Shown: piece after piece, positions 46,804 to 56,326 of the stretch | Position numbering within the stretch: position 1 is the stretch's first letter | Layout: each line of letters opens with the position of its first letter | DNA from: WM-3-3 sp041660045 | GTDB taxonomy: Bacteria > Pseudomonadota > Gammaproteobacteria > Methylococcales > Methylomonadaceae | Assembly (NCBI GenBank): GCA_041660045.1 | Contig: JBAZXA010000005.1 | Location: 124,001-188,000 of the forward strand | DNA: 64,000 bases | Direction: 5' to 3' | Program-made: the position numbers and the translations under genes | Notes under the pieces: model-generated | Seen by the model: only the letters and a program-made list of their open reading frames with translations | What the model was told of the DNA's origin: nothing | The model's database searches: none

Positions 46804-47734
46804 TATCGGATAAAGCTTGAATGAGGTTACTCATATCTTCTGGTATCGGTTGCTCCCATTCCATATATTCATCCGTTTCAGGGTGCCGCAAGCCTAATTT
46901 TGCAGCATGTAAGGCTTGATGTTTAAAATGCCGCAGAATTTGCCCAAGCTGTTCTGAGCAGTCGGCCGGCATTTGAAAACGGCCGCCATAGACGGGGTCT
47001 CCCACTAAAGGAAACTTCACATGCGCCATGTGCACGCGGATCTGATGTGTGCGGCCAGTTTCGAGTTTCACCCTAATCTGTGTGTGCCTGGCAAAGCGCT
47101 GGACTACCCGATAATGTGTGATGGCTTCTTTGCCAGCGCTCTTAACAATATAACGCTTGCGGTCAGCAGGATGTCGGCCTATAGCAGCATTTACCGTACC
47201 ACCAGAGGTCATCCGGCCACGGGTCACGGCCAAATATTCGCGCGTGATCGACCTACTTTGTAGCTGTTGGGTTAAACGATTATGCGCTGACAAGGTTTTC
47301 GCTATCATTAACAAGCCACTGGTATCCTTATCAATTCGGTGGATAATACCGGCCCTTGGTAAATTTTCAAGATCAGGATCATGATTCAGCAAGGCATTCA
47401 CTAAGGTACCTGTCCAATTTCCTACTGCGGGGTGTACCACTAACCCCACAGGTTTATTAACGATGAGAAAACTATCATCCTCGTAAACTATATCCAATGG
47501 GATGTCTTCTGCGTCACAGCTAATGACAGCTTCTGCTTCAGCATCCAAGGTGATTACTTCACCGCCTTCTAGCTTATCTTTAGGTTTTAAGGCCATCCCA
47601 TTAACATATACTCTGCCAGCCTTAATCCAGAGCTGTAACTTACTGCGTGAATAATCGTCAAATAAGCCCGCCAATGCCTGGTCTAAACGCATACCAGCCA
47701 TTTCAAAAGGAACTTCTGCTATCAATTTTGTCAT
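46796..47734 (-). CDS. rluD: 23S rRNA pseudouridine synthase RluD
   Basis: Makes pseudouridines 1911, 1915 and 1917 in helix 69 of 23S rRNA; RlmH, also in this window, methylates 1915 afterwards. The 312 residues have an N-terminal S4 RNA-binding domain (about 15-75) and the catalytic motif HRIDKDTSGLL with Asp135. The C-terminal GRTHQIRVHMAHVKFPLVGD is typical. It is divergent from bamD. Confidence 0.96.
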   Translation of the reverse strand: MTKLIAEVPFEMAGMRLDQALAGLFDDYSRSKLQLWIKAGRVYVNGMALKPKDKLEGGEVITLDAEAEAVISCDAEDIPLDIVYEDDSFLIVNKPVGLVVHPAVGNWTGTLVNALLNHDPDLENLPRAGIIHRIDKDTSGLLMIAKTLSAHNRLTQQLQSRSITREYLAVTRGRMTSGGTVNAAIGRHPADRKRYIVKSAGKEAITHYRVVQRFARHTQIRVKLETGRTHQIRVHMAHVKFPLVGDPVYGGRFQMPADCSEQLGQILRHFKHQALHAAKLGLRHPETDEYMEWEQPIPEDMSNLIQALSDNG

Positions 47735-47850
47735 AATCTAGTGTTCTGATTAACCCGCTGTCAGTTATACTCATCAAATGGCCACGCATTAAAACCGGTT
47801 TGAGGTGGCCAATTGAAAAACCTCTTATAATACAACGACTGTCTAATTGT

Positions 47851-48693
47851 ATGCGATCAATTTTCTATAAATTTACTTTAATTAGCTTTTTTTGCCTGCA
47901 GTTGCAGGGTTGTGAAAGCTTCCAAGGCCTTAATGCCAAACCTTCAGATACAGCAGATGAATATGCCGACTGGAATGTTGAAAAATTCCGTTTAGAAGCA
48001 AAAAAAGCTTTAGACTCTGGTAATTATGAAAAAAGCATTAAACTTTACGAAACCTTAGAAGCCCGTTACCCTTTTGGCGAAGACGCAGCACAAGCACAAC
48101 TTGATGTAGCCTATGCCTATTTTAAAAATGATGATACCGAGTCCGCACTCGCTGCCGCTGACCGCTTCATTAAAATTAACCCAAGAAGCCCTGGCATTGA
48201 TTATGCCTATTACCTTAAAGGCCTAATTAACTATAACCGTGGCATTGGCTTTGTTGACCGTTATTTGCCGACGGACATTTCTCAACGCGACCCAGGCAGC
48301 GCACGCGACGCCTTTGACAATTTTTCTGAACTTTTACGCCGTTTTCCTGAGAGCAAATACATTGCGGATGCCAGACAGCGTATGGTAGCCCTTAAAAATA
48401 ATTTGGCCATGCATGAAGTCCATGTTGCTCGCTATTACATGAAAACAAGATGTTATGTTGCAGCTTTAGATCGAGCTACCACTGTTATCGACAAATACCA
48501 ACGCACGCCCGCAGTGCCTTTAGCCTTGGAAATCATGCAGGAAGCTTATACAAAAATGGAAATGCATGATATGGCTAATGAAACGGCTAGCGTTTATCAG
48601 CTTAATTACCCAGACGGCCCACCAGCGGCGTCTGAACAATCCGGCACAACCGTTTCCCATAAAATATGGAACCTGATTGGTTTAGACCGATAA
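47851..48693 (+). CDS. bamD: Outer-membrane assembly lipoprotein BamD
   Basis: Essential TPR lipoprotein of the BAM complex, which inserts beta-barrel proteins in the outer membrane. The 280-residue form has a signal ending in LQGC (Cys21) and helical repeats, with YPFGEDAAQAQLDVAYAY and KYIADARQRMVALKN being BamD landmarks. The open frame reaches back to a TTG at 47800, but a TATAAT at 47826-47831 likely marks the promoter, so ATG 47851 is preferred. A BamC-like gene is at 15.3 kb. Confidence 0.95.
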   Translation: MRSIFYKFTLISFFCLQLQGCESFQGLNAKPSDTADEYADWNVEKFRLEAKKALDSGNYEKSIKLYETLEARYPFGEDAAQAQLDVAYAYFKNDDTESALAAADRFIKINPRSPGIDYAYYLKGLINYNRGIGFVDRYLPTDISQRDPGSARDAFDNFSELLRRFPESKYIADARQRMVALKNNLAMHEVHVARYYMKTRCYVAALDRATTVIDKYQRTPAVPLALEIMQEAYTKMEMHDMANETASVYQLNYPDGPPAASEQSGTTVSHKIWNLIGLDR

Positions 48694-48700
48694 AACAGGC

Positions 48701-48726
48701 GGGTGGTTTAGTTTAAAAGACCGCCC
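48701..48726 (+). terminator. Hairpin after bamD
   Basis: 9-bp stem (GGGTGGTTT / AGACCGCCC, two G-U pairs) with an 8-base loop just after the bamD stop. No T run follows. Confidence 0.45.
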
Positions 48727-48761
48727 TATACGCCTAAGCGACTATTCATACTGCATTAAAA

Positions 48762-48797
48762 TAAAAAAGGGCTTAGTGAAAAAATCACATAAGCCCT
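48762..48797 (-). terminator. Intrinsic terminator of tRNA-Leu
   Basis: On the minus strand the stem AGGGCTTA-TGTGA / TCAC-TAAGCCCT (one bulged base) is followed by a run of six T and more T-rich sequence. It lies directly downstream of the tRNA. Confidence 0.8.
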
Positions 48798-48818
48798 AAG
48801 TCATGCAAAGTTAAACTG

Positions 48819-48905
48819 TGGTGCCTCGGGCCGGAGTCGAACCGGCACGGGGTTTCCCCCGAGGGATTTTAAGTCCCTTGCGTCTACCAATTTCGCCACC
48901 GAGGC
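48819..48905 (-). tRNA. tRNA-Leu (UAA)
   Basis: 87 nt including an encoded CCA. The acceptor arms GCCTCGG / CCGAGGC pair fully, the anticodon loop CTTAAAA gives anticodon UAA, there is a long variable arm as in leucine tRNAs, and the T arm has GGTTCGAGTCC. A terminator follows. Confidence 0.97.
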
Positions 48906-49040
48906 AAGATATCTTAAACGATGAATTATACAATGTATTATAAAAAACACCAGTATTTTCTTCGCCCTTATACCTGCGTTTATTTATGTGCACAAACTAC
49001 TTTTCTCAAACTACTGCCTAAGCCCGCCAAAATACATCGC

Positions 49041-49712
49041 ATGCTATACAAGTCATCTGCTAAGTATGTTAAATACGTTTTTTTAATACTCCTGTTGTTA
49101 ACAAAACCTGCGCTTTTTGCAAATGAAGTCCATCTAGGCGATTTTTCAACGAATCAAAATGCACTTGCAACTTGGCAAGAGCAAGCATTTAAAAATAAAA
49201 CCCGATATGAATTGCTCAAACTAGATGGTATACAAGTTGTTAAAGCCACAAGCACAGGCACTGCTAGTGGCTTATTTAAAAAACAAACCATAGACTTAAG
49301 GGAAACACCTTATTTAAACTGGCGTTGGCGTATCGAAAACCGTTTAGCGGCGCTACAAGAACAATCTAAATCAGGTGATGATTACGTGGCGCGTGTGTAT
49401 GTGATAAAAGATGGCGGACTAGCCTTTTGGCAAACTTTAGCGCTTAATTATGTTTGGGCCAGTAGCAGTGCGCGGGGGCAAGCTTGGCCTAATGCTTACG
49501 CTGGAAAAAACACGATGATGCTCGCCATCAGGTCTGCTTCCGATAATATCGGGACATGGTATGCCGAAAAACGCAATATTGCTGAAGACTTCAAACAACT
49601 AACAGGCCAAGAAATAGACACCATTGATGCCATCGCCATTATGACGGACACTGATAACAGCCACCTGAAAGCCCAAGCCTATTACGGCGATATTTTTTTT
49701 AGCAGTAAATAA
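49041..49712 (+). CDS. Exported DUF3047 protein
   Basis: A periplasmic protein of unknown role. From ATG 49041 it has 223 residues with a signal peptide (KYVFLILLLLTKPALFANE); the rest matches the DUF3047 pattern, for example NWRWRIENRLAA, DDYVARVYVIKDGG and RNIAEDFKQLTGQEIDTIDA, near the end IAIMTDTDNS. The frame is open back to 48921, but the upstream part has no signal and is unlikely. It is monocistronic, opposite to tRNA-Leu. Confidence 0.8.
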   Translation: MLYKSSAKYVKYVFLILLLLTKPALFANEVHLGDFSTNQNALATWQEQAFKNKTRYELLKLDGIQVVKATSTGTASGLFKKQTIDLRETPYLNWRWRIENRLAALQEQSKSGDDYVARVYVIKDGGLAFWQTLALNYVWASSSARGQAWPNAYAGKNTMMLAIRSASDNIGTWYAEKRNIAEDFKQLTGQEIDTIDAIAIMTDTDNSHLKAQAYYGDIFFSSK

Positions 49713-49868
49713 TTTAACAAGCTATTAAGCACCATTAGCCCAGCATAAGAAAGACAAACTCCAAAAATAATTCACACAGAAAACTACTGGGAACTTTTTT
49801 CAGGTAAAATTCACGGCTACAGTTTAGCTGTAGTCAACATCGACTTTTTTATTTGAAGGGGGGAAATC

Positions 49869-50213
49869 ATGGAAACTTTTATAGTTGTCGCTTTAATAAT
49901 TGTAGGCATTTGGTACTGGCGCAAAAAATCTTGCTCATTGCCATCTGCCCAAAATTGCGGCAAGCCTAGTCCACAACAAGCAAAAGCGGCAAGCAAGCCC
50001 GTGGGCGCCAAACAATCAGCAACACAAACACCAGCCACGGCTGGGGTTAAAATTCCTGAAGACTCTATGCTTAAACGGCATTTTCTTAGCCAAATACAGG
50101 CTGAAATTGAGTCACAGTTACCCATTAAACCTACTGAGGCTACTTTAAAACGCCATTATGAAACAGAAATAAAAGCACGGTTAGAGCGCTATTTATCGAC
50201 TAACCAAGCTTAA
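49869..50213 (+). CDS. Small membrane-anchored hypothetical protein
   Basis: 114 residues: one N-terminal membrane helix (about 3-17, then WRKK), a Pro/Ala/Gln-rich linker (about 30-62) and a short C-terminal region with two similar segments, DSMLKRHFLSQIQAEIESQL and EATLKRHYETEIKARLERYL, an internal repeat. The ribosome site GAAGGGGGG is strong. No family recognised. Confidence 0.65.
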   Translation: METFIVVALIIVGIWYWRKKSCSLPSAQNCGKPSPQQAKAASKPVGAKQSATQTPATAGVKIPEDSMLKRHFLSQIQAEIESQLPIKPTEATLKRHYETEIKARLERYLSTNQA

Positions 50214-50305
50214 ATACGGCAAGACATTAAAGCTAATATCGCGAGCTGTGAATAAAGGGCTAGTTAGTGCTGGCCCATTATATTTAATAACCCCAGCCAT
50301 CCCGC

Positions 50306-50752
50306 CTAGGAATGAGAATCCGTTTCTAAGCGTATGATTCGACCTTGGCCATCAAAATACACACCAACCCAATGCGATTGGCGACTTTTTTGTAGCTGAT
50401 CCACTTCCACTGAATAAAATTTGCATAAATCTACATCACTATATGCCTTAAAAGAGGACATTAACTGTGTAGGCTTGCGTATCCGATTAAGCAAAACCCA
50501 GGACATCCACAACACCGCTAATACCAATAGCGTCGCCACATAAATTTGCAATAATTCCAATAAGCTTTTATCCCCTCCAAACCACCGCATTTCATCTGTC
50601 ATTCTGCGCCCACCTAAAAACCAATCACCCAACGCAACTAGAGGAATTAATAAATAAGCCCACATCAACCAACACACGAATGACAATAAAAAACCGCCTA
50701 CGCGCCGCCTTAGGCTTTGTAATTGTGGATAATTAATTAAGTATTCGTTCAT
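50306..50752 (-). CDS. pgaD: PgaD-like subunit of PNAG synthase
   Basis: A 148-residue inner-membrane protein with two helices (about 22-45 and 72-90). In E. coli PgaD and PgaC together bind c-di-GMP and are activated by it for poly-beta-1,6-N-acetylglucosamine synthesis. It overlaps pgaC by 4 bp. Sequence is weakly conserved in the family, so the name rests on size, topology and position. Confidence 0.8.
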   Translation of the reverse strand: MNEYLINYPQLQSLRRRVGGFLLSFVCWLMWAYLLIPLVALGDWFLGGRRMTDEMRWFGGDKSLLELLQIYVATLLVLAVLWMSWVLLNRIRKPTQLMSSFKAYSDVDLCKFYSVEVDQLQKSRQSHWVGVYFDGQGRIIRLETDSHS

Positions 50753-52083
50753 TTTTGGCGCAACCCCCGATCAACTGTAACCCACACGGCGCGCTGCCCT
50801 CTTTTTTTTCCTATTGCTTTGGCTGTGCCATAAATGGTTGTACCAACATTCATTAACCAATAGACAATAGGATACCAAATCATCCAATAATAATAACGAG
50901 CTGCACCACCGCTACGAGACTCATAACGCGAATCTATCGCTAAACTGACAGCAAACTGGATTAAACAGGTCAAACTTAGCAACATACTGGTCCAACTTGG
51001 GCTTAAATCATGTAATGATTCATCGGTGGACTCGCTAAACAGCTCAACTACGCCTGCGGATAAATGCAACAGTATTAAAAATGCCCAAAAAATACTGATG
51101 CAAGATTCAACATAAAGTGGCCACATACTCCGGGCAGACCAGCAAAACAACTTTTTAAAATAACGCAAGAGCACTTCTGCCCCACCTTGCGACCAACGAA
51201 CCCGTTGTTTCCAAAGCCCCCTTAAAGTTTCTGGCATCAATACCCAACACAATGCATTGGGCTCAAATAAAATAGACCATCCAGCTAATTGTAATTTCCA
51301 GCTAATATCAATATCTTCTGTAACCATATCATTACTCCAATAACCAACATCGTGCAAAGCTGATTTACGGAAAGCGGCGATAACACCTGATATGGTAAAT
51401 ACCCGCCCATAAGAACGTTGTGCGCGTTTAATCATGCCCACAATTGCCGAGAACTCACCCACTTGTATCCTGCCAAGCAATGTTGAGCGATTTCGGATAC
51501 GGGGATTTCCAGTGACCGCCCCTATATTGGAATGCGAAATAAAATGCCGCACCATCCAGGCCACAGCTTCAGGCGCAAGCAAAGCATCACCATCGATACA
51601 AATCAAATATTCACTGTTAGCCAGCAAAGCGCCCGTCCTTAGACCCATTGCCTTCCCTTGGTTGGTTTTTAAGTCTAACACCCTGAGCTTGCCATACTGG
51701 CCACTCAGTTCTTGCAAAATTTCTAGCGTATTATCCGTACTGCCATCATTAATGGCGATAATCTCAAAATTGGGATATTTCTGCTGGCTTAAAATCCCTA
51801 TCGTTTCACGTATATTTTCAGCTTCGTTATAACAGGGTATTAAAATTGAAACAGGAGGATAGTCGAGCAATAGCGGCAAATTGTCTTCATTACCGAGTTG
51901 ACGCCACTCATATCTGAGGAAAAAGATTATGGCACCAAACATCCAGATATACGCCATGAATAATGGGTAATAATAAATAAATGCTTCTACCAAGTTATCC
52001 ATAGGCCCAAAATGGCTGGTCAATTGCTGCCAACCATAAACCAAACCGGCTCCCCATCCAGTAAAGTCAAAACTCATGGCCAC
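50749..52083 (-). CDS. pgaC: Poly-beta-1,6-N-acetylglucosamine synthase PgaC
   Basis: A family-2 glycosyltransferase in the inner membrane that polymerises GlcNAc. The 444 residues have membrane helices at the N-terminus (about 37-60) and C-terminus (about 320-420), and the processive GT2 motifs NDGSTDNT, DGDALLAPEA, VTEDIDISWK and QRVRWSQGG. The start is GTG at 52083, or ATG at 52077 two codons later; the AAGAG upstream suits the GTG. It is 48 bp after pgaB. Confidence 0.95.
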   Translation of the reverse strand: MAMSFDFTGWGAGLVYGWQQLTSHFGPMDNLVEAFIYYYPLFMAYIWMFGAIIFFLRYEWRQLGNEDNLPLLLDYPPVSILIPCYNEAENIRETIGILSQQKYPNFEIIAINDGSTDNTLEILQELSGQYGKLRVLDLKTNQGKAMGLRTGALLANSEYLICIDGDALLAPEAVAWMVRHFISHSNIGAVTGNPRIRNRSTLLGRIQVGEFSAIVGMIKRAQRSYGRVFTISGVIAAFRKSALHDVGYWSNDMVTEDIDISWKLQLAGWSILFEPNALCWVLMPETLRGLWKQRVRWSQGGAEVLLRYFKKLFCWSARSMWPLYVESCISIFWAFLILLHLSAGVVELFSESTDESLHDLSPSWTSMLLSLTCLIQFAVSLAIDSRYESRSGGAARYYYWMIWYPIVYWLMNVGTTIYGTAKAIGKKRGQRAVWVTVDRGLRQK

Positions 52084-52131
52084 ATGATTCTCTTACCTTA
52101 ATTAAAGTGATAGTCGTAAGCTTGTTTCAGC

Positions 52132-54084
52132 CTATGGTATTTTGGCAACGCTAAAATGTTGTTGTAATTCACTTAAATTGGGCTGGTTTTCAAAAACATT
52201 ATCTGGATAGTAACCTATATGGTGAACACCCAGGTGTTTTAATAAATCAACTTGGCCGATAAATGTGTCCATAGGTATTTTAAGATGCTTATCCCAATCC
52301 ATAGCCTGTAATTCAAAAACGGATTTGTTTAAGCCTTCCGGCTGCTGACGAGCCATTTGCACCAGCTCTGTTAACCATTGTATCGGATTGTCAGCCTTTT
52401 CCATAAAAGGCATTGCTTCAATTGCCACATAATCATAATGCGCTAAAAAAGAGGGGTAAGACTGAGCATACCATTCTTCACTAAAAGGTTTTAATATGGG
52501 TAAGGTATAAATATTACGGGCGGTTTTTATATCTGGTCGATATTCCTTTACGTTAGCCGCCAAGGAGTCGGTAAAAGCATTAATAAACTCAGTTTTATGC
52601 TCAGCCCAAGCTAATCGCATCGCTCCTGTTTCATGTAATGACATAAATTTTTTCGGCAACCCCCATACTTTATAAGTATAGGCTAAGGCCATAGCCGAAA
52701 CATCTTCAAAATCAGATAGAATCCCATCGTCATGAAATAAAATCCCATCAAAATTACAATATTTCGCTAAGTCCTCATAAATATCAGATATATATTGACG
52801 GGCTTGAGGCTGAAAAGGCGACAAGCGGGTATAGATATGACTGGCTGTTTGCGCCTTGCCATCTCGCCATTCCTGTACATACCAAGCTGCTGGCAAATGG
52901 TTCTGGTAAGCAAATATTGGCATCCAAGCATAAACTTTAACACGTGAAACAGTTTTTAATTGCCAGGCTACCCGACTAAACAAATCTTGCTTAACAGGCA
53001 TGTGCCGGTTCGGAAAATATAACGCATCGGCATTACCATCACCATCAGGATCAGCATAAGCCTGAAGAAACACCGTATTAACCTGCATTGCAGATATTCG
53101 ATCTAACAGAGCTTTGATGTTATGTTCAGTTTGTTCTGGATTGTTATCATAAAGATAATCCAAATCGACATGCACAACGCGTAACTTTTGATCAGAGCGC
53201 TGCTTTGTGACAATATTTATAAAACTCTGTAGATCTGGGTCTTCAACAATAATTAATCGGCGTAAAGCCGCCAAATCACTGAGTTTATTTTTACCATCCT
53301 GTAACCCCATGGTAATGGGCATACCTAATTTTTGGGCTGCCACTATAGCGGCTGAATTGTATTCACCATAAGGCCATACCATGACTCTCGGCTTAACACC
53401 AATATGCTGAAATATTGTTGCCGAACTGGCTTGCAAATCATCAAGAATACGCTTGCTATAATGATCATCAGCCTCATAAAACTTAGTGTCCCTATCATAT
53501 AATCGGGTAACCACCGCCGCCTGAGTATTGCCTTGCGGATTGGCCATAATGCCATGATGCAAATCATAACTGTGTGAAGCTATTTCCACCCAACCGGACT
53601 CAACCATCTCCAAAGCTTGTGCCCAGGTTAAAAACGGCTTGTTGATGTCGGCGGGTATATTCTTAGCCTCCATCCAAGCTCCAACTAATGCAATGGTGGC
53701 TGGCAAGTGATATTTTTTTAGCAATGGGAATACACGGGTATAAACACTTTGGTAGCCATCATCAAAAGTTAACAAGACCGCTTGATCCGGCAATTTAACT
53801 ATACCCGCCTGGGCATCCAAAACTTGCTGCACACTGATAAAATGGTAACCATTGCTGGACAGCCAATCCAGCTGCTCTTGTAAATGGTTAATACTGACAT
53901 CTGTGCCATTAAGTGGTGTCCGTACCCCGTTAACCTCTACTATGTCATGATAGTTCAGTACAATAAATTCGGAATCCTTAAAATCAGCCCGCACAACATG
54001 CCAAGTAGCTATAGCCAGCAATGCCAAAAACAGGCTTAGCGACATCAAAGGGTTAATTACAGATTGATATTTTAGTTTTAGCAT
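52132..54084 (-). CDS. pgaB: PNAG N-deacetylase/hydrolase PgaB
   Basis: Removes some acetyl groups from PNAG before export and cuts the polymer. The 650 residues have a polysaccharide deacetylase domain (about 40-300; LLTFDDGYQSVYTRVFPLL, ASHSYDLHHG) and a C-terminal GH153-like domain (about 300-640). E. coli PgaB is a lipoprotein; here the N-terminus is a plain hydrophobic segment (about 12-30) without a lipobox Cys, so it is membrane-anchored or cleaved by signal peptidase I. The exporter gene pgaA is not upstream. Confidence 0.94.
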   Translation of the reverse strand: MLKLKYQSVINPLMSLSLFLALLAIATWHVVRADFKDSEFIVLNYHDIVEVNGVRTPLNGTDVSINHLQEQLDWLSSNGYHFISVQQVLDAQAGIVKLPDQAVLLTFDDGYQSVYTRVFPLLKKYHLPATIALVGAWMEAKNIPADINKPFLTWAQALEMVESGWVEIASHSYDLHHGIMANPQGNTQAAVVTRLYDRDTKFYEADDHYSKRILDDLQASSATIFQHIGVKPRVMVWPYGEYNSAAIVAAQKLGMPITMGLQDGKNKLSDLAALRRLIIVEDPDLQSFINIVTKQRSDQKLRVVHVDLDYLYDNNPEQTEHNIKALLDRISAMQVNTVFLQAYADPDGDGNADALYFPNRHMPVKQDLFSRVAWQLKTVSRVKVYAWMPIFAYQNHLPAAWYVQEWRDGKAQTASHIYTRLSPFQPQARQYISDIYEDLAKYCNFDGILFHDDGILSDFEDVSAMALAYTYKVWGLPKKFMSLHETGAMRLAWAEHKTEFINAFTDSLAANVKEYRPDIKTARNIYTLPILKPFSEEWYAQSYPSFLAHYDYVAIEAMPFMEKADNPIQWLTELVQMARQQPEGLNKSVFELQAMDWDKHLKIPMDTFIGQVDLLKHLGVHHIGYYPDNVFENQPNLSELQQHFSVAKIP

Positions 54085-54577
54085 AACCAGTCAAATAGAA
54101 GTAAAAATCCAGAAAATCGCTTTATTAATAGTAGACCGTATACCAAAATAATAACGCTGTTTTCAAAAGTTTTAGGTGATTAATCATAGGCACAGCTAAA
54201 CTTTGGCGCTATTTTAGCTTGTATTGCTTGAACCGAAATAATTTCTACTCCTTTGACTCCTCATTAAGTAAAATTATTAACCACTTGATTTTTATAATTA
54301 TATGATTGCATTAATTTTTTCGTTCCAACTATAAAATGTTATGTAATCTACACCTTATCTTAGCTTTCAGTTAAAATGCTAGAATGACCTTTTAATATGG
54401 CCTTATTCCTGTCTAAGCTGACAAATTTTGTTGTTTTTTTAAATTAGACTAAGGTATAAGTTATCCTTCCCACCTATACAGTTAGGAACATATTTTAGGT
54501 TCACTTGGGAATGGCTGAATAATCATCAGCCTAGTTATCTTACCAATCATGATGGTAGAATCCATCGACAGGAAATT
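54085..54577. other. AT-rich region between divergent pgaB and pckA
   Basis: 493 bases with no protein gene. A possible plus-strand promoter TTGACT (54253-54258), 16-bp spacer, TATTAA (54275-54280) may serve pckA with a long leader. A 6-bp inverted repeat GGCTGA / TCAGCC is at 54513-54531, about 50 bases before the pckA start. Promoters of the pga genes should also be here, but I cannot place them. Confidence 0.4.
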
Positions 54578-54580
54578 TTG

Positions 54581-56164
54581 ATGAATGGCTTGAACGCAGA
54601 AATTTTGGGGTTAAAAAGTGTCGGTAACGTTTATCGTAATTTAAGCTACGACGACTTGTTTACCCATGAAAGCGACAACCACGAAGGCATTGTATCCAGT
54701 AATGGCACTATGATGGTCGATACCGGTAAATTTACTGGCCGGTCACCTAAAGACAAATATTTTGTCCAACAAACGCCTTCTAGCACCCATATTGCCTGGG
54801 GCAAAATTAACCAGCCGTTATCTCCCGCCATTTTTGACGAGCTTTATGCCGATGTCATTGAATATCTCTCAGGTAAAGACATTTACGTGACGGACGGCTT
54901 TACTGGTGCCAATCAGCATTCCCGTAAACCAGTGCGGTTTATAACTGAATTTGCGTGGCAATCCCATTTCGTCAAAAACATGTTTATCCGCCCTACAGAT
55001 TCAGAACTTGAAAACTTTAGCCCAAGCTTTAAAGTTTACAATGCCAGTAACATGTCTAATAAAAAATGGCAGCAACAAGGCCTTAACTCCGAAGTTTTCT
55101 GTATTTTTAATGTCGAAAAAAACATTGCCATCATCGGCGGCACTTGGTATGGCGGGGAAATGAAAAAAGGCATTTTCACCATGATGAATTACTGGTTACC
55201 TATTGAAGGCGTACTCTCGATGCATTGTAGCGCCAATATTGGTAAAGCTGGTGATGTAGCACTATTTTTTGGCTTATCAGGCACCGGTAAAACAACCCTA
55301 TCAACTGATGCAGCACGCAAACTTATTGGCGATGATGAACATGGTTGGAATGATGAAGGGGTTTTCAACTTTGAAGGTGGTTGCTACGCTAAATGTATAG
55401 GCCTCTCTTCTGAAAATGAACCTGAAATTTTTGCCGCCATCAAGCGCCATGCCTTACTTGAAAATGTCGTATACGATGAAGATGGTGTGGTTGATTATTT
55501 CGATAGCTCAAAAACCGAAAATACACGAGTCTCTTATCCTATTGAACATATAGACAATCATGAAGCAAGCCTACAAGGCGGACAACCTAAAAATATCATC
55601 TTTTTAAGCTGCGATGCTTTTGGGGTATTACCACCTATCTCCAAACTAACAAAAGAACAGGCCATGTATTATTTTTTGTCGGGTTACACCGCAAAAGTTG
55701 CTGGCACTGAACGCGGGATTGCAGAACCCCAAGCCACTTTTTCCGCATGTTTTGGTGAGGCTTTCCTACCCTTACACCCAACTGCATACGCTAAGATTCT
55801 GGGTGAGAAAATGGCCAAGCATCAGGTAAACGCGTACTTGGTTAACACAGGCTGGAGTGGCGGCGGCTATGGTGTAGGCAAACGTATGAGCATTAAAGCC
55901 ACGCGCGCCTGTATTAATGCCATACTGGATGGCTCCATCAATAATGCTGAATTTGACACAATACGCTATTTTAATTTAAGCATTCCAAAAACCTTATCTG
56001 GCGTAGAAAGCGCTATCCTGAACCCGCGCGAAGCTTGGCAGGATAAAACAGAATTTGACGCCCTATCTGCGAAATTAGCCGGTATGTTTATTGAAAACTT
56101 TAACAAATACATCGTAGACAATGATAATTTTGACTTTACGAAGGCTGGGCCACATCTCTCATAA
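54581..56164 (+). CDS. pckA: Phosphoenolpyruvate carboxykinase (ATP)
   Basis: Converts oxaloacetate and ATP to phosphoenolpyruvate, the entry to gluconeogenesis. The 527-residue protein has the kinase-1a P-loop GLSGTGKTTLS, substrate motifs TGRSPKDKYFV and FIRPTDSELENF, and the C-terminal NTGWSGGGYGVGKRM. A TTG one codon upstream is not needed; ATG 54581 has AGGAAA seven bases before it. Confidence 0.97.
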   Translation: MNGLNAEILGLKSVGNVYRNLSYDDLFTHESDNHEGIVSSNGTMMVDTGKFTGRSPKDKYFVQQTPSSTHIAWGKINQPLSPAIFDELYADVIEYLSGKDIYVTDGFTGANQHSRKPVRFITEFAWQSHFVKNMFIRPTDSELENFSPSFKVYNASNMSNKKWQQQGLNSEVFCIFNVEKNIAIIGGTWYGGEMKKGIFTMMNYWLPIEGVLSMHCSANIGKAGDVALFFGLSGTGKTTLSTDAARKLIGDDEHGWNDEGVFNFEGGCYAKCIGLSSENEPEIFAAIKRHALLENVVYDEDGVVDYFDSSKTENTRVSYPIEHIDNHEASLQGGQPKNIIFLSCDAFGVLPPISKLTKEQAMYYFLSGYTAKVAGTERGIAEPQATFSACFGEAFLPLHPTAYAKILGEKMAKHQVNAYLVNTGWSGGGYGVGKRMSIKATRACINAILDGSINNAEFDTIRYFNLSIPKTLSGVESAILNPREAWQDKTEFDALSAKLAGMFIENFNKYIVDNDNFDFTKAGPHLS

Positions 56165-56326
56165 GGGATAGACTAAGCCATTCGAAAGGACATCTAGCCA
56201 TCATTTCGGCGTACGCAACAGCATGTCTTTTTGCAACTCCCCAATTCAAAGTGAGCCTGAATCAATAGCGTTGGTATGATCTATACCAACCTTTTTGCCT
56301 TTTTACCGATAAGGTCTAACGAATTT

